A DNA stretch of 64,000 nucleotides from Acidobacteriota bacterium (GCA_003223025.1 QHXR01000024.1:124001-188000); one strand, 5' to 3'; shown: positions 34,347 to 43,675, numbered from the stretch's first letter. Numbers and translations: made by a program. The notes: generated by a model not told the origin, from the sequence alone.

Positions 34347-36683
34347 ATGAAAGCCAAGTATTTCTGTCGGCGACTGTCGTTGTCGGCAATCGTGAGCACA
34401 CTATCTCTCGTTCTCTGTCTCTCAACTTTTTCATCTGCCCAACGATCCGAGTACCGCGGTTTTTGGATCGATAATATAAACACCGATTTCAACAGACATA
34501 CCGATATCGTCGGCATCGTCAATCGCGCAAAATCGGCGAAGGCGAATGCGATCTTCGCACAAGTGCGCCGCCGCGGCGATGCGTGGTACATCACGCCTTT
34601 CGAACCGAAGTTCGGACTCATACCCGCCGGGTTTGATCCGCTCGCCGATCTCATTACTGTCGCTCACAGCGAAGGGATCGAGGTTCACGCATTTGTCGTT
34701 GTCGGCGCGGTTCATCAAAGTAACGGAGCTCCGCCCGCGATGACTCTGCCGACAAGCCCGATTCATGTTTTCAATCAGCACGGCGGTTTCGATCCTGTGT
34801 CGCGGACGATCGTCCCCGGACCGAACAACTGGTTGACTCGAACGTTACTGCCTGACGGGCTGAGTACCAGCTTTCAAGGCCACAGATTCGGAAGCGATTT
34901 CTGGATCGACTTTGGCCATCCCGACGCAGCCGCATACACCGTCAATGTGTTGATGCATCTCGTCAACAATTACAACATCGATGGACTTCATCTGGACAGC
35001 GTCCGCTATCCCGATTTTACGGGGACAGTACAGACGCCCGCTACGGGATCGAATGTCGGCTACAATCCGGCAAGCGTCAACCGCTTCAATCTCCATTATT
35101 CGCGAATTGGAAATCCTGCAGCGAATGACCCGCAGTGGTCGCAATGGCGTCGCGATCAGGTCACTAACATCGCGCGGCGCATCTATCTGAATGCGATCGG
35201 CTCAAGGCCAAACCTGAAAGTTTCGGGAGCGTTCATCGCGAACGGCGACGGACCTGCCACCGAAGCACAATGGAATTCGTCGGACGCCTATTGGCGCGTC
35301 TATCAGGATTGGCGATCGTGGACCGAAGAGGGAATCGTCGACATGGCGATCCCGACGACTTACAGGCGTGAGCATCTTGCAGACCAGGCGGCGCAGTTCC
35401 AGCACTGGAACGAGTGGACGAAGAATCATCAGTACAACCGCTCGGCGCTGATCGGTGTCGGTAATTTCATCAACCCGATCGAAGGAAATTTACGTCAGGT
35501 CCGAAGCTCGCTTCTCTCGCCTTCGACGACCGGCAACAGCGCGAAAGGCGTCGTATTCTTTTCAATGACGACGAGCAACGTGGGCGCGACAAACGGCGTA
35601 ACCTCGGGATTGATCCTCAATCCGTTCGCGATCCCGCCGTCGGTCACGGACATTCGTGATTTTTCTGAATTTGCATCTAGTCTCGTCAGGGGGAAATCGG
35701 TAAATGGTGTGACCCGCTACGAAGATCCGGTCGCAAATCCGATAGCCGTCTTTGCGGATGCCGCGGCGATCCCGGTCCATCCATGGAAGGTGGCTCCGAC
35801 GAAAGGACACTTGATGGGATTCGTGCGGCGTCCTGATGGAACGATTCTCGATACCGCGAACGTGACGATCCAGAATACGGCGACCGGTGACGTTCGGACG
35901 GGAGCGACCGATGGCGGAGGTTTCTACGGTGCGGTCGATCTCGCGCCCGGAAACTATCGCGTCACCGCTGAGCTTGGAACGACAAGGCTCTACGCTTGCT
36001 CCGCAGTTGTGTCGGCTGGTGTCGTGACGACGGCGGATGTAAATTCCGAAACTACCGGTGATCCGCCGACAACCACGGCCGCGGTGATACCTGATACGCC
36101 CGACGGCGCGAACGGATGGTATCTGACGAGCCCCACCGTATCCTTGTCCGCTACCGGCGGATGCGCGGGTCTCGCTCGCGTCGAGTATTCGTTCGACAAG
36201 GGAGAGACCTGGATCACGTACGACGGCCCGGTCACGATCGAGCAGGAAGGAATTACGACGATGCTCTTCCGTGCGATCGATCAGACCGGTACTGTCGAAC
36301 CGGCGGGAAGCCGTACGTTCATGGTCGATCTATCGGCTCCGACTCTCGGACTGACTTCGACTCCTTCAGAGATCTGGCCGCCGAACGGAAGCATGACTCC
36401 GATCTCGATTTCCGGAACGGGTGCCGACTCAGGCTCGGGTCTCGCCGGAGTTAGCTATGTCGTGACGGACGAGTACGGAACGGCGCTTTCGATCGAACCG
36501 CGCTCATTGGAAGGAGCGAGTGCTAACTGGTTCGAGACGCTGCTGGTCGAAGCTCGTCGCAACGGTAACGATCGCGATGGACGACTCTATACGATCGCCG
36601 CTGTAGCGACCGACGCCGCAGGGCGAAGTTCGACGGTGGCGCAGACGACCGTTCGAGTGCTTCACGATCGGAGGGCGAAGTAA
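34347..36683 (+). CDS. Secreted GHL10 (DUF187) glycosyl hydrolase with OmpL47-like domain
   Basis: 778 residues. ATG 34347 is preceded by GGAGG and starts a signal peptide (MKAKYFCRRLSLSAIVSTLS, cleavage near FSSAQ). The catalytic-type domain (about 33-430) opens with EYRGFWIDNINTDF and has YNIDGLHLDSVRYPD, both typical of the glycosyl-hydrolase-like 10 family; the substrate is not known. A carboxypeptidase regulatory-like domain (about 490-560) and an OmpL47-like beta domain (VEYSFDKGETWITYDGPVTI) follow. It should act outside the cell on polysaccharide or peptidoglycan. The NamZ-type gene downstream supports a cell-wall role, but only weakly. Confidence 0.82.
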   Translation: MKAKYFCRRLSLSAIVSTLSLVLCLSTFSSAQRSEYRGFWIDNINTDFNRHTDIVGIVNRAKSAKANAIFAQVRRRGDAWYITPFEPKFGLIPAGFDPLADLITVAHSEGIEVHAFVVVGAVHQSNGAPPAMTLPTSPIHVFNQHGGFDPVSRTIVPGPNNWLTRTLLPDGLSTSFQGHRFGSDFWIDFGHPDAAAYTVNVLMHLVNNYNIDGLHLDSVRYPDFTGTVQTPATGSNVGYNPASVNRFNLHYSRIGNPAANDPQWSQWRRDQVTNIARRIYLNAIGSRPNLKVSGAFIANGDGPATEAQWNSSDAYWRVYQDWRSWTEEGIVDMAIPTTYRREHLADQAAQFQHWNEWTKNHQYNRSALIGVGNFINPIEGNLRQVRSSLLSPSTTGNSAKGVVFFSMTTSNVGATNGVTSGLILNPFAIPPSVTDIRDFSEFASSLVRGKSVNGVTRYEDPVANPIAVFADAAAIPVHPWKVAPTKGHLMGFVRRPDGTILDTANVTIQNTATGDVRTGATDGGGFYGAVDLAPGNYRVTAELGTTRLYACSAVVSAGVVTTADVNSETTGDPPTTTAAVIPDTPDGANGWYLTSPTVSLSATGGCAGLARVEYSFDKGETWITYDGPVTIEQEGITTMLFRAIDQTGTVEPAGSRTFMVDLSAPTLGLTSTPSEIWPPNGSMTPISISGTGADSGSGLAGVSYVVTDEYGTALSIEPRSLEGASANWFETLLVEARRNGNDRDGRLYTIAAVATDAAGRSSTVAQTTVRVLHDRRAK

Positions 36684-36777
36684 ATAAAACGATCGAGACC
36701 GGGATTTTTCGTTCGCCGCCCGTCTCGATCACCGTTCGTCTCGTTGAAACGTAGCGGCGTTTTTAACTAGAATACGA

Positions 36778-36807
36778 AAGGCCCAAGCTTCTTTGAGCTC
36801 GGGCCTT
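36778..36807 (+). terminator. Terminator-like hairpin after the GHL10 gene
   Basis: AAGGCCC/GGGCCTT with an inner AGCT pair, one mismatch, then TACTTTTTCC. A second inverted repeat GATCGAGACCGGG/CCCGTCTCGATC lies upstream at about 36691-36731. Confidence 0.6.
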
Positions 36808-36833
36808 TACTTTTTCCATCGGCTTCAAAATCT

Positions 36834-37959
36834 ATGTCAAATTCCGTTGCTCGAACACGTCTCGGTGTCGAAGTTTTACTCGAGGAAAAACTCGATCTCA
36901 TCCGCGGACAGCGTATCGGCCTTGTCTGCAATCCTGCATCGGTACTTCCGAACTTTCGCCACGACGCGGAAATATTTTTCGAGCATCCGGATATCAACCT
37001 CACTGCGCTGTTCGGACCGCAGCACGGTATTCGCGGCGATGTTCAGTACAACATGATCGAGACGCCGCACGTCCGCGACGAGCGAACCGGACTGATGGTC
37101 TATTCGCTCTACAGCGAGACGCGCATTCCGACGGAGCAGATGTGCGATGAGATCGACACGTTCGTAGTCGATCTGCAGGACGTCGGCTGTCGCATCTACA
37201 CGTACACATATACGATGGAATCCGATCAACGGAATCGATGTCGAGGGCAACGTCACGGAGAAGGAGTTCACGTCATTCGTCGGCGAGTTCGAGTTGCCGA
37301 CGCGCCCCGGGATGACGATCGGCGAGATGGCGAGGTTGTTCAACGAGCATTTCGGTATTGGCTGCGATCTCGAAGTCGTCGAGATGACGGGATGGGGACG
37401 CGAGATGTGGCACGAAGACACCGGTCTGCCGTGGACGCTGCCTTCGCCGAATATTCCGACGATCGACACGTGTGTCGTGTTTCCCGCGACTGTTCACCTC
37501 GAGGGAACCGAGCTTTCCGAAGGCCGCGGCACGACGAAACCTTTTGAGCTGAACGGAGCGCCGTACATCGACGCGTACGCGTGGGCCGAGTCACTGCGCA
37601 AATTCGATTTTCCGGGCATCGCGTTCCGCGAATGTTATTTTCAACCAACGTTCTCAGAGTTCGCGGGCGAGACATGTGCGGGGATCCAACTCCACGTCAC
37701 CGACCGCGCCGCATTCACCCCGGTCGTCGTCGGGCTCGCGATGGTCAAGACTGCATACGACATATACCCTGAGCACTTTCAGTGGCGTCAGAACGAATAC
37801 GAATATGAGTTCGGGAAAAATCCGTTCGATGTAGTTTGCGGTACGGACAAGATCCGGAAGGCATTCGAGGCAGGCGAGTCATTGGATGAGATCGTCGCCG
37901 CATTCGGGCCGAGGTTTAGCGAGTTTAAGAAAGTTCGGGAAAAGTTTTTGATGTATTGA
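36834..37959 (+). pseudogene. NamZ-type exo-beta-N-acetylmuramidase (DUF1343), broken by internal deletion
   Basis: The frame from ATG 36834 gives a good DUF1343 N-terminal part (RLGVEVLLEEKLDLIRGQRI, FGPQHGIRGDVQ, VDLQDVGCRIYTYTYTM) and then leaves the family at about 37215. The family sequence resumes in the next frame at 37217 with NPINGIDVEGNVTEKEF and runs to the stop at 37959 (RPGMTIGEMARLFNEHFG, NIPTIDTCVVFPATVHLEGT). Intact homologues have about 20 residues between these points, ending in a DRP before NPINGI. The data fit an out-of-frame deletion of about 59 or 62 bases, not a single-base slip. NamZ enzymes remove terminal N-acetylmuramic acid from peptidoglycan fragments in the periplasm. 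No signal peptide is seen. Confidence 0.8.
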
Positions 37960-37962
37960 TTT

Positions 37963-38110
37963 TCTAGGTCCGTAGGACCGGAATGTTGGTAGAAATCGAT
38001 AATGAAGAGGATCGAGCTCCGGAGGAGCGGCACCTGTGTGTCGCTCCTCCATAGATCGAATCATTTGCGATCCGCGAGTCTACCAATATGTCACGCCTAA
38101 CGGCGTTCGG
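37963..38110. repeat. Degenerate inverted repeat with GTCCGTAGGAC and TACCAATAT
   Basis: Ends GGTCCGTAGGACCGGAATGT and ACCAATATGTCACGCCTAAC are partly complementary; an inner GGAGGAGCG.../CGCTCCTCC hairpin is better preserved (about 38013-38048). Related in layout to 28467-28614. Confidence 0.6.
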
Positions 38111-38148
38111 AACACCCTCCCTACCGGTCGGGTTTCTGCCTGTTGTGC

Positions 38149-38730
38149 TCAACTCTTGAGATTTCTCAAAGCTTCCAGAACTTTCTCACCGCGAGGCGAC
38201 AACTTGTATCCCGGACTCAAACTTTCCGTTAGACCCAATGCCTTTAACTTTCTGACCCATGGTTTGAATTCGGGGATTGAGAGTCCCAATGTGTCGGCGA
38301 GGAGTCCGGAATATGTCGCGGGCATGTCCTGGATCAATTGCAGATATTCTTGAGTCCACGGGCCGCGCTTGCTTCCGGCATCCAACTTCGCGAGTTTCTC
38401 AATTACTTCATCGAGATCCTCAGACCCAACGTTTTCACGGAGCGCAATCCGTGGATCTTCGCCTTTGAAGTAAACACGGATGCGATAGATCGGATCGTTG
38501 CGGTAGTTGAGATGCTCGAGGAGATCTTCGACCGATGCGTAACCTGCATCGCGTGCATCGAGGTCCGTGATGTCACGCGGCTCAACGACATCGACCGTGT
38601 CGATACCAATCACACCACCTTGCGTCATCTGCGAACCGCCGGCCTTTGCACCGGGGCGCGACCAGCGACGGAAGAGAGTCGTGATCTCACCCGATTTTAT
38701 TTTCTCGATGATGTCGTCTTTGATCAGCAT
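38149..38730 (-). CDS. ASCH-domain protein with winged-helix-like C-terminus
   Basis: 193 residues. The N-terminal half (TLFRRWSRPGAKAGGSQMT, GGVIGIDTVDVVEPRDITD) looks like an ASCH domain, a PUA-like fold expected to bind RNA or nucleotides. The C-terminal part (residues about 140-190, MPATYSGLLADTLGLSIPEF, VRKLKALGLTESL) resembles a winged helix. Known relatives are mostly uncharacterised. It is the last gene of a minus-strand run and is separated from the HerA-like gene by a dispersed repeat. Confidence 0.68.
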   Translation of the reverse strand: MLIKDDIIEKIKSGEITTLFRRWSRPGAKAGGSQMTQGGVIGIDTVDVVEPRDITDLDARDAGYASVEDLLEHLNYRNDPIYRIRVYFKGEDPRIALRENVGSEDLDEVIEKLAKLDAGSKRGPWTQEYLQLIQDMPATYSGLLADTLGLSIPEFKPWVRKLKALGLTESLSPGYKLSPRGEKVLEALRNLKS

Positions 38731-38738
38731 GAGTCGTC

Positions 38739-38882
38739 AACGGACTGGACCGCAGGCATCCCTGCCTGCATGAGTGCAAAGCACGAAAACGCCTCTCGCG
38801 TTCTTGGGATCACTATCTTGTTTTACGCCGCGGAAGCCACGGCGTTGCAGGCGCGGACGCCTGCGTTCCAGTCGCATCCGCC
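38739..38882. repeat. Dispersed palindromic element, copy 3
   Basis: Opens AACGGACTGGACCGCAGGCA and closes GCGTTCCAGTCGCATCCGCC, about 144 bp. It shares TGAGTGCAAAGCACGAAAA with copy 4. Heptanucleotide AAATCCC repeats follow at 38886-38919. Confidence 0.8.
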
Positions 38883-38922
38883 GTCGGCAAATCCCAAATC
38901 CCAGATCCCAATTCTCAAATCG

Positions 38923-40440
38923 TCAGAACCAACTGCTCTTTGATTTTGATCCGCCGCCGAAAATGCTGCCGAGAACGCCTCGAACGATCTGTGTTCCGAT
39001 CTGACGTCCGATCGAAGAACTTGCGGATCGCGCGACACTTTTTGTTATCGACTCGACCAACGTATCCGGAGCTCGGGCCGCAGCGCGTTCGGCCTTCGCC
39101 GCTTTCTCGGCTTCTTTCTCAGCATCGGCTTCGGCCTTCGCCTGGGCAGCGACCGTCGCTCGTTCAGTCGCGCGTTTCGACAGTATCTCGAATGCAGATT
39201 CGCGATCGATCGCAGTCTCATACTGTCCCGCGACGAGCGATGTACTTATAAGTTGTGCGCGAACATCCGGAGTCACAGGCCCGATCTGACTTAGCGGCGG
39301 CACGACGAACGCGCGATCGACGACGGTCGGCACGCCTTTCTCATCGAGCGTCGATATCAAAACTTCACCGACGCCAAGCTCGGTGATCGTCTTCACGGTA
39401 TCGAGCGCCGGATTCTCGCGAAAACTTTTCGCTGCGACACTGACCGCCTGCTGTTCCTTCGGCGTGTAAGCCCGAAGCGCATGCTGCACTCGATTCCCAA
39501 GTTGCGCCAAAACCTTGTCCGGAATGTCCGCGGGACTCTGTGTGACGAAATAGACACCGACGCCTTTCGAACGGATGAGACGAACGACCTGCTCGATCTT
39601 TTCGACGAGCGATTGCGGAGCGTCATTGAAAAGAAGATGCGCTTCGTCGAAAAAGAAAACGAGTTTAGGTTTGTCGAGATCGCCGGCTTCCGGAAGCATT
39701 TCGAAAAGCTCGGACAGCAGCCACAGGAGAAACGTCGAATATAATTTCGGCGAATTGATCAGATCATCGGCGGCGAGAAGATTCAGCACACCCTTGCCGC
39801 TCAACGTCTGCATAAAATCGTCGAGCTTAACTGCCGGCTCACCGAAGAACTGAGCCGCTCCTTGCTGTTCCAACTGCAATAATCCTCGTTGGATCGCACC
39901 GATCGTCGCCTTCGAGACGTTGCCGTACTTCATCGTCAACTCATCGGCGCTTTCTCCGACGAACTGGAGCAGCGACTGCAGATCCTTCAGATCAAGCAGC
40001 AGCCAACCGTTCTCATCCGCGACCTTGAACGCGATCGTCATGACGCCTTCCTGCGTGTCGTTGAGCTGAAGAATTCGCGAGATCAGCAGCGGCCCCATCT
40101 CCGAAACCGTCGCACGTAGCGGATGACCTTGCTTTCCAAAGACGTCCCATAGCGTGACTGGTGAGCCTTCGAATTTCACATCGGTCATGCCGAGTGCAGT
40201 CAGTCGTTCGCCGATCTTTCCGGTTATCGATCCGGGCTGGCTGATGCCGGTAAGATCGCCTTTGATGTCGGCCATGAAAACCGGCACGCCACGCGAGCTG
40301 AAATTCTCAGCCAGGCGTTGAAGCGTCACAGTTTTTCCTGTGCCGGTTGCGCCGGTGATTACGCCGTGGCGATTTGCCATCTGAGGTAACAGGAAGAATT
40401 CCGCTTTGTCGTTTTTTGCTACTAGGATTGGTTCAGTCAT
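38923..40440 (-). CDS. HerA-like ATPase (DUF853 helicase family)
   Basis: 505 residues. Walker [13 protein letters not shown] (about 29-40) and Walker [14 protein letters not shown]; the sequence [15 protein letters not shown] after the first strand and [20 protein letters not shown] near 310 are typical of the DUF853 group of FtsK/HerA ATPases. ATG 40440 is used. The C-terminal 90 residues are an Ala/Glu-rich helix followed by a Gly/Ser tail. The family is thought to move or unwind DNA. It lies eight bases after the RibD-C reductase gene stop, suggesting co-transcription without an obvious functional link. No NurA-type nuclease is adjacent. Confidence 0.85.
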   Translation of the reverse strand: MTEPILVAKNDKAEFFLLPQMANRHGVITGATGTGKTVTLQRLAENFSSRGVPVFMADIKGDLTGISQPGSITGKIGERLTALGMTDVKFEGSPVTLWDVFGKQGHPLRATVSEMGPLLISRILQLNDTQEGVMTIAFKVADENGWLLLDLKDLQSLLQFVGESADELTMKYGNVSKATIGAIQRGLLQLEQQGAAQFFGEPAVKLDDFMQTLSGKGVLNLLAADDLINSPKLYSTFLLWLLSELFEMLPEAGDLDKPKLVFFFDEAHLLFNDAPQSLVEKIEQVVRLIRSKGVGVYFVTQSPADIPDKVLAQLGNRVQHALRAYTPKEQQAVSVAAKSFRENPALDTVKTITELGVGEVLISTLDEKGVPTVVDRAFVVPPLSQIGPVTPDVRAQLISTSLVAGQYETAIDRESAFEILSKRATERATVAAQAKAEADAEKEAEKAAKAERAAARAPDTLVESITKSVARSASSSIGRQIGTQIVRGVLGSIFGGGSKSKSSWF

Positions 40441-40448
40441 ATAGAAAA

Positions 40449-40985
40449 TCAATTTTCGCGTTTACGTTTGTAATAGCTCCTGACCAAACCATTTGGATAG
40501 GAGCTTGTTCGTACATGTTCAAAATTAATATCAGTTTGCAGCGCACCAAACAAGGGAATTCCGCTGCCAATGAGGATAGGTATTGTCGCGACGATCAGAC
40601 TATCGATCAAATCCGTCTCGAGGAAACTCTGGATAACTTTTCCGCCATCGATATACGCCGCTTTGAAACCTTGATCTGAAAGATGCCGCAAGAGTTCGGG
40701 CGGCTCGAGCGAAGAGATCGTAGCTTTGTCATTCAAATTATCGGGCAAATCTTTAAGAGACTTGCTTAGCACGACGACCGGTTTATCGTACGGCCAAAGC
40801 GGAAAGCCAAGGACGGTTTCGAAAGTGCCGCGCCCGATCACGATGACGTCGATGTCCGCCATGAATTCATTGTAGCTCCCGATCGCGTCCGCATCTGCAA
40901 ACTTCATCAGCCAATCGATCTGCCCGTCCGCCCGCGCGATGAAGCCGTCGAGACTTGTACCGATGTAGACATTGGCGGAGGTCAT
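40449..40985 (-). CDS. Dihydrofolate reductase-like protein (RibD C-terminal family)
   Basis: 178 residues. ATG 40985 gives [18 protein letters not shown], the usual start of this group; [17 protein letters not shown] and [14 protein letters not shown] are the NADPH-fold motifs, and [12 protein letters not shown] closes the domain. Members are NADPH-dependent reductases of uncertain substrate, related to RibD and DHFR. The upstream frame is open only through a palindrome. Confidence 0.82.
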   Translation of the reverse strand: MTSANVYIGTSLDGFIARADGQIDWLMKFADADAIGSYNEFMADIDVIVIGRGTFETVLGFPLWPYDKPVVVLSKSLKDLPDNLNDKATISSLEPPELLRHLSDQGFKAAYIDGGKVIQSFLETDLIDSLIVATIPILIGSGIPLFGALQTDINFEHVRTSSYPNGLVRSYYKRKREN

Positions 40986-41000
40986 AGATTCATTAAGAAA

Positions 41001-41088
41001 AGAATCTGCCCGCGAAATACGCGAAAGAACGCGAAAAAGAAAGGATTTATTTTCGCGTCTTTTCGCGTATTTTGCGGGCAAAATTCTT
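41001..41088. repeat. TTCGCG inverted repeat
   Basis: Arms of CGCGAAATACGCGAAAGAACGCG and TTTTCGCGTCTTTTCGCGTA with GCCC/GGGC ends. The same family recurs at 43434-43508. Confidence 0.75.
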
Positions 41089-41526
41089 TTAGGCGCTAGC
41101 CGTCTTCTGCTCGTCGTGCGGCTTGTCGATATTGAACATCCAGTTGATGCCGAACCTGTCGGTCAGCATTCCGAAGCGCTCGGCCCAGAATGTTTCCTGC
41201 ATCGGCATCGTCACGGTTCCGCCATCGGAGAGATCATTGAACATCGTCTCCGCCGATGCTGCATCGTCGCCACCGATCGCGAGCGAGATGTTGTTCCCGA
41301 CCGTTGTCGGATTCTGATCTTCGAAGACGTTGTCGCACGCCATGACCACCGAATCGCCGATCTTAATACTGGTGTGCATGATCTTGTCGTCCGGCCCTTT
41401 TCCCGCCATGGGCGACTCGCCGTATGTTTGCGAGAACAACACCTCGGCACCGAGCTTGTCTTTGTAAAAGTTGATCGCCTCTGCGCAATTTCCCTTGAAC
41501 GCAATGTACGGTTTTACTCCTAACAT
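41089..41526 (-). CDS. VOC family protein, PhnB/glyoxalase-like
   Basis: 145 residues with the paired beta-alpha-beta-beta-beta layout of vicinal oxygen chelate proteins. VKPYIAFKGNCAEAINFYKD opens and MPMQETFWAERFGMLTDRFG and INWMFNID close the domain, all typical of the PhnB-like subgroup. The reaction is unknown; many members are putative resistance or isomerase proteins. It precedes the reductase gene on the minus strand, with a palindrome between them. Confidence 0.8.
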   Translation of the reverse strand: MLGVKPYIAFKGNCAEAINFYKDKLGAEVLFSQTYGESPMAGKGPDDKIMHTSIKIGDSVVMACDNVFEDQNPTTVGNNISLAIGGDDAASAETMFNDLSDGGTVTMPMQETFWAERFGMLTDRFGINWMFNIDKPHDEQKTASA

Positions 41527-41553
41527 GATGGTCTCCTTATTGTTTATGTAGCC

Positions 41554-41600
41554 TGCGATAAATCGCCGGCTGACTACGCGATGAATCGCGCACTCTGGAC
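41554..41600. repeat. Solo REP doublet, same family as the RAYT unit
   Basis: GCGATAAATCGCCGGCTGAC and TACGCGATGAATCGCGCACTC match the right end of the RAYT unit at 9861-9910 with a few substitutions, but no transposase gene is present. It lies between the VOC and YdeI genes. Confidence 0.75.
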
Positions 41601-41605
41601 TACTA

Positions 41606-42208
41606 TTAGCAATTCTCGTATTTCCAGTTTCGGCTTTTGCCTTCCGATAACCATTCTACGGTCGTGGCAAGACGCTTGTTTCGAGTCGCGTCAGTCTTCG
41701 CTTCTTCGATCCACTGTACGTATTCCTTCTTATGGCTATATGGGAATTTCTCGAATGCAGTTTTCGCCGCTTTGTTCTTGGAAAGAGCTTTTGTCAGATC
41801 GCTCGGGACGACCAATTCTTTTTTCGGGGCTGCCGGTTTCTTAGCAACCTTGACTCCTTTCTCGTTCAGCTCCATCGCTTGACGGATCAAGTCGATCATC
41901 ACTTTGTCTTTCGGAAGATCTTTTACGGAAGTGATTCGCCCGAAGCTTCCCATCGCGGCTTTGTTCTGAGGGAATGCATCGGATTCCATCAACGACTGTT
42001 TCCAAAATCCGAATGCGCAGTGCTGTTTGAATGCTGCGAAGTTACAAAGAAATCCTTTGTAGTCGAAGCCGGGCATGCTCCATTTGATCGTCTCGACGAC
42101 ATCGGGGCACGCTTTGTGAATTAGTTTTCGAAGATGTGAAAGGACCGGTTTCGCGAAGTCGGCGGACTTCTCGATATAGGCGTCGACTCGCGGATCGAGT
42201 GCTGGCAT
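41606..42208 (-). CDS. YdeI/OmpD-associated family protein with DUF1801 domain
   Basis: 200 residues. ATG 42208 gives MPALDPRVDAYIEKSADFAK. The N-terminal part (KWSMPGFDYKGFLCNFAAFK, HCAFGFWK) is a DUF1801/iron-chaperone-like domain, and the C-terminal part (FEKFPYSHKKEYVQWIEEAK, RNKRLATTVEWLSEGK) is the bacteriocin-protection YdeI/OmdA helical domain. The function is not established. The frame upstream of 42208 runs into a dispersed repeat. Confidence 0.8.
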   Translation of the reverse strand: MPALDPRVDAYIEKSADFAKPVLSHLRKLIHKACPDVVETIKWSMPGFDYKGFLCNFAAFKQHCAFGFWKQSLMESDAFPQNKAAMGSFGRITSVKDLPKDKVMIDLIRQAMELNEKGVKVAKKPAAPKKELVVPSDLTKALSKNKAAKTAFEKFPYSHKKEYVQWIEEAKTDATRNKRLATTVEWLSEGKSRNWKYENC

Positions 42209-42303
42209 AAGACGAAACTCCTTCGGGTTGAGTGTCGGAATTATACTCGATATTGATGATCTCAGGTAGTTTCTTTTAGTGTCGGTTCGTGTGTTTGGCA
42301 GAC

Positions 42304-42447
42304 GGCGGATGCGACTGGAACGCAGGCGTCCCGCCTGCATGAGTGCAAAGCACGAAAAGGGCGCCGCGATATCGAATCAGAGAAGTTTGACGCCGCGGAA
42401 GCCACGGCGTTGCAGGCCGGGACGCCTGCGTTCCAGTCGCGTCCGCC
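42304..42447. repeat. Dispersed palindromic element, copy 4
   Basis: Exactly 144 bp between GGCGGATGCGACTGGAACGC and GCGTTCCAGTCGCGTCCGCC; the core has ACGCCGCGGAAGCCACGGCG. Confidence 0.82.
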
Positions 42448-42464
42448 ACGTCAACAAGAGCGAG

Positions 42465-42896
42465 TTAACTTCGATTCTCCTTCCGGATAACGAGCTTCAA
42501 CCCGGACCACCTATCATCAATCGCGCAGACTTTTACGTCGACGAGACCGATGGGCAGGCATGCTTCGCGGATCGTGTCTTCGGTGATCTCTGTCGGAAGC
42601 TTCGCGGCTTTCTTGTACCATGAGACCCAGATCGATCCGTCCTGTTTGATCAGCTTCTGCAAAAGCGGGAGAGAACGGAATAGGTTGTCCCGGCTGTTCG
42701 TAAAAAAATGAATCAGATCGATGCCCCGTTTCGCCTTGACCAACAAATGAAGTTCGACATTTCTTATCTCGGCACCGATCGGTAAAGGCTCAACTAACGA
42801 CGAATAATCATCCGGCGCATCGACGGCGAGGATCGCGAATCCTTCTTTTATCCCAAGCTTTTTCGCCAACGGTGTTCCTGAATAACCGGCAGTCAT
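42465..42896 (-). CDS. DUF3052 family protein
   Basis: 143 residues. TAGYSGTPLAKKLGIKEG at the start and DLIHFFTNSRDNL then LIKQDGSIWVSWYKKAAKLP are typical of the DUF3052 family, for which no function is known. There is no signal peptide, so it is probably cytoplasmic. It lies downstream of yjbQ-like on the same strand, separated by a short palindrome. Confidence 0.75.
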   Translation of the reverse strand: MTAGYSGTPLAKKLGIKEGFAILAVDAPDDYSSLVEPLPIGAEIRNVELHLLVKAKRGIDLIHFFTNSRDNLFRSLPLLQKLIKQDGSIWVSWYKKAAKLPTEITEDTIREACLPIGLVDVKVCAIDDRWSGLKLVIRKENRS

Positions 42897-42906
42897 AATT
42901 TTTCTA

Positions 42907-42980
42907 TTCAGTGGATAGTTGTAAGTGACAAGTGGATAGTTCAGAAACTATTAACTTCTCACTTTCAACTATCCACTGAA
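42907..42980. repeat. Inverted repeat TTCAGTGGATAGTTG overlapping a stop codon
   Basis: Perfect 15-bp arms at 42907-42921 and 42966-42980. The right arm contains the stop codon of the YjbQ-like gene, whose last residues are read from it. Confidence 0.8.
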
Positions 42981-43358
42981 GAAAACAGTCACCTTCCGTT
43001 CCCTCGGCCCGTCGAAATCACATAAGTAAATCCCCTGCCATCGACCGAGCAGAAGTTTTCCATTCTCAAACGGAACAGTAACGCTCGAGCCGACTATCGA
43101 CGACTTTATGTGCGCGTCGGAGTTGTGTTCGAAATGTTTGAAGTTCGGTTCGTACTGCGGGATGAGCCGATGAAGAAATCCGAGCATGTCCGACTTCACA
43201 TCCGGATCCGCATTCTCGTTGATCGTCATCCCGCACGTCGTATGCTGCGTGAAACAGACGCAGACGCCTTCGCCTTTCTCCGGAATCAGCTTCTCGATCT
43301 TCGATGTGATGTCGATCATCTCCTCGCGATCACTTGAAGAGACCTTGATAGTTTGCAC
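42969..43358 (-). CDS. YjbQ/UPF0047 family protein
   Basis: 129 residues. CVCFTQHTTCGMTINENADPDV is the family signature (shown here as FTQHTTCGMTINENADPDV), and LLGRWQGIYLCDFDGPRERK is the typical end. Family members have weak thiamine phosphate synthase activity; the real role is unknown. The stop TAG lies inside a palindrome arm. Confidence 0.85.
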   Translation of the reverse strand: MQTIKVSSSDREEMIDITSKIEKLIPEKGEGVCVCFTQHTTCGMTINENADPDVKSDMLGFLHRLIPQYEPNFKHFEHNSDAHIKSSIVGSSVTVPFENGKLLLGRWQGIYLCDFDGPRERKVTVFFSG

Positions 43359-43433
43359 GCTGATATCTTACCGCAGCCCGCCCGTGGTAATCGATGAACC
43401 TGTCGACCCGCTATCCCATTAGCGAAAACCGAT

Positions 43434-43508
43434 TGCCCGCGAAATACGCGAAAATACGCGAAAGCAAGGAAGGATTTGTTTTCGCGTCATTTCGCGTTTT
43501 TCGCGGGC
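43434..43508. repeat. TTCGCG inverted repeat, second copy
   Basis: GCCCGCGAAATACGCGAAAA against TTTTCGCGTCATTTCGCGTT and TCGCGGGC; same family as 41001-41088. The 317-bp gap 43359-43675 holds this and the hppA promoter. Confidence 0.75.
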
Positions 43509-43556
43509 TCATCTTTATTCGAGTGGTTTGCCACCCGACATTTTGCCGCGCATCAT

Positions 43557-43585
43557 TTGTCAAATAATTGCGAGTATTTGATAAT
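43557..43585 (+). promoter_or_regulatory. Sigma70-type promoter of hppA with overlapping inverted repeat
   Basis: TTGTCA (43557-43562) and GATAAT (43580-43585) with a 17-bp spacer. A 7-bp inverted repeat TCAAATA/TATTTGA (43560-43566 and 43575-43581) overlaps both hexamers, a position suited to a repressor. Confidence 0.55.
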
Positions 43586-43675
43586 CAGTAGTTTTGAGAA
43601 GGCACCTCGTTTCCAGGCAAGTAATTGCTGGCTCTCAATATTCTTTCGAAACGGGGCAAACGAAAATTTAAGAAC

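Noticed and set aside
38151-38172. Two CTCAA copies at the end of the ASCH gene
   Set aside because: The spacing is 17 bp and they are inside coding sequence.
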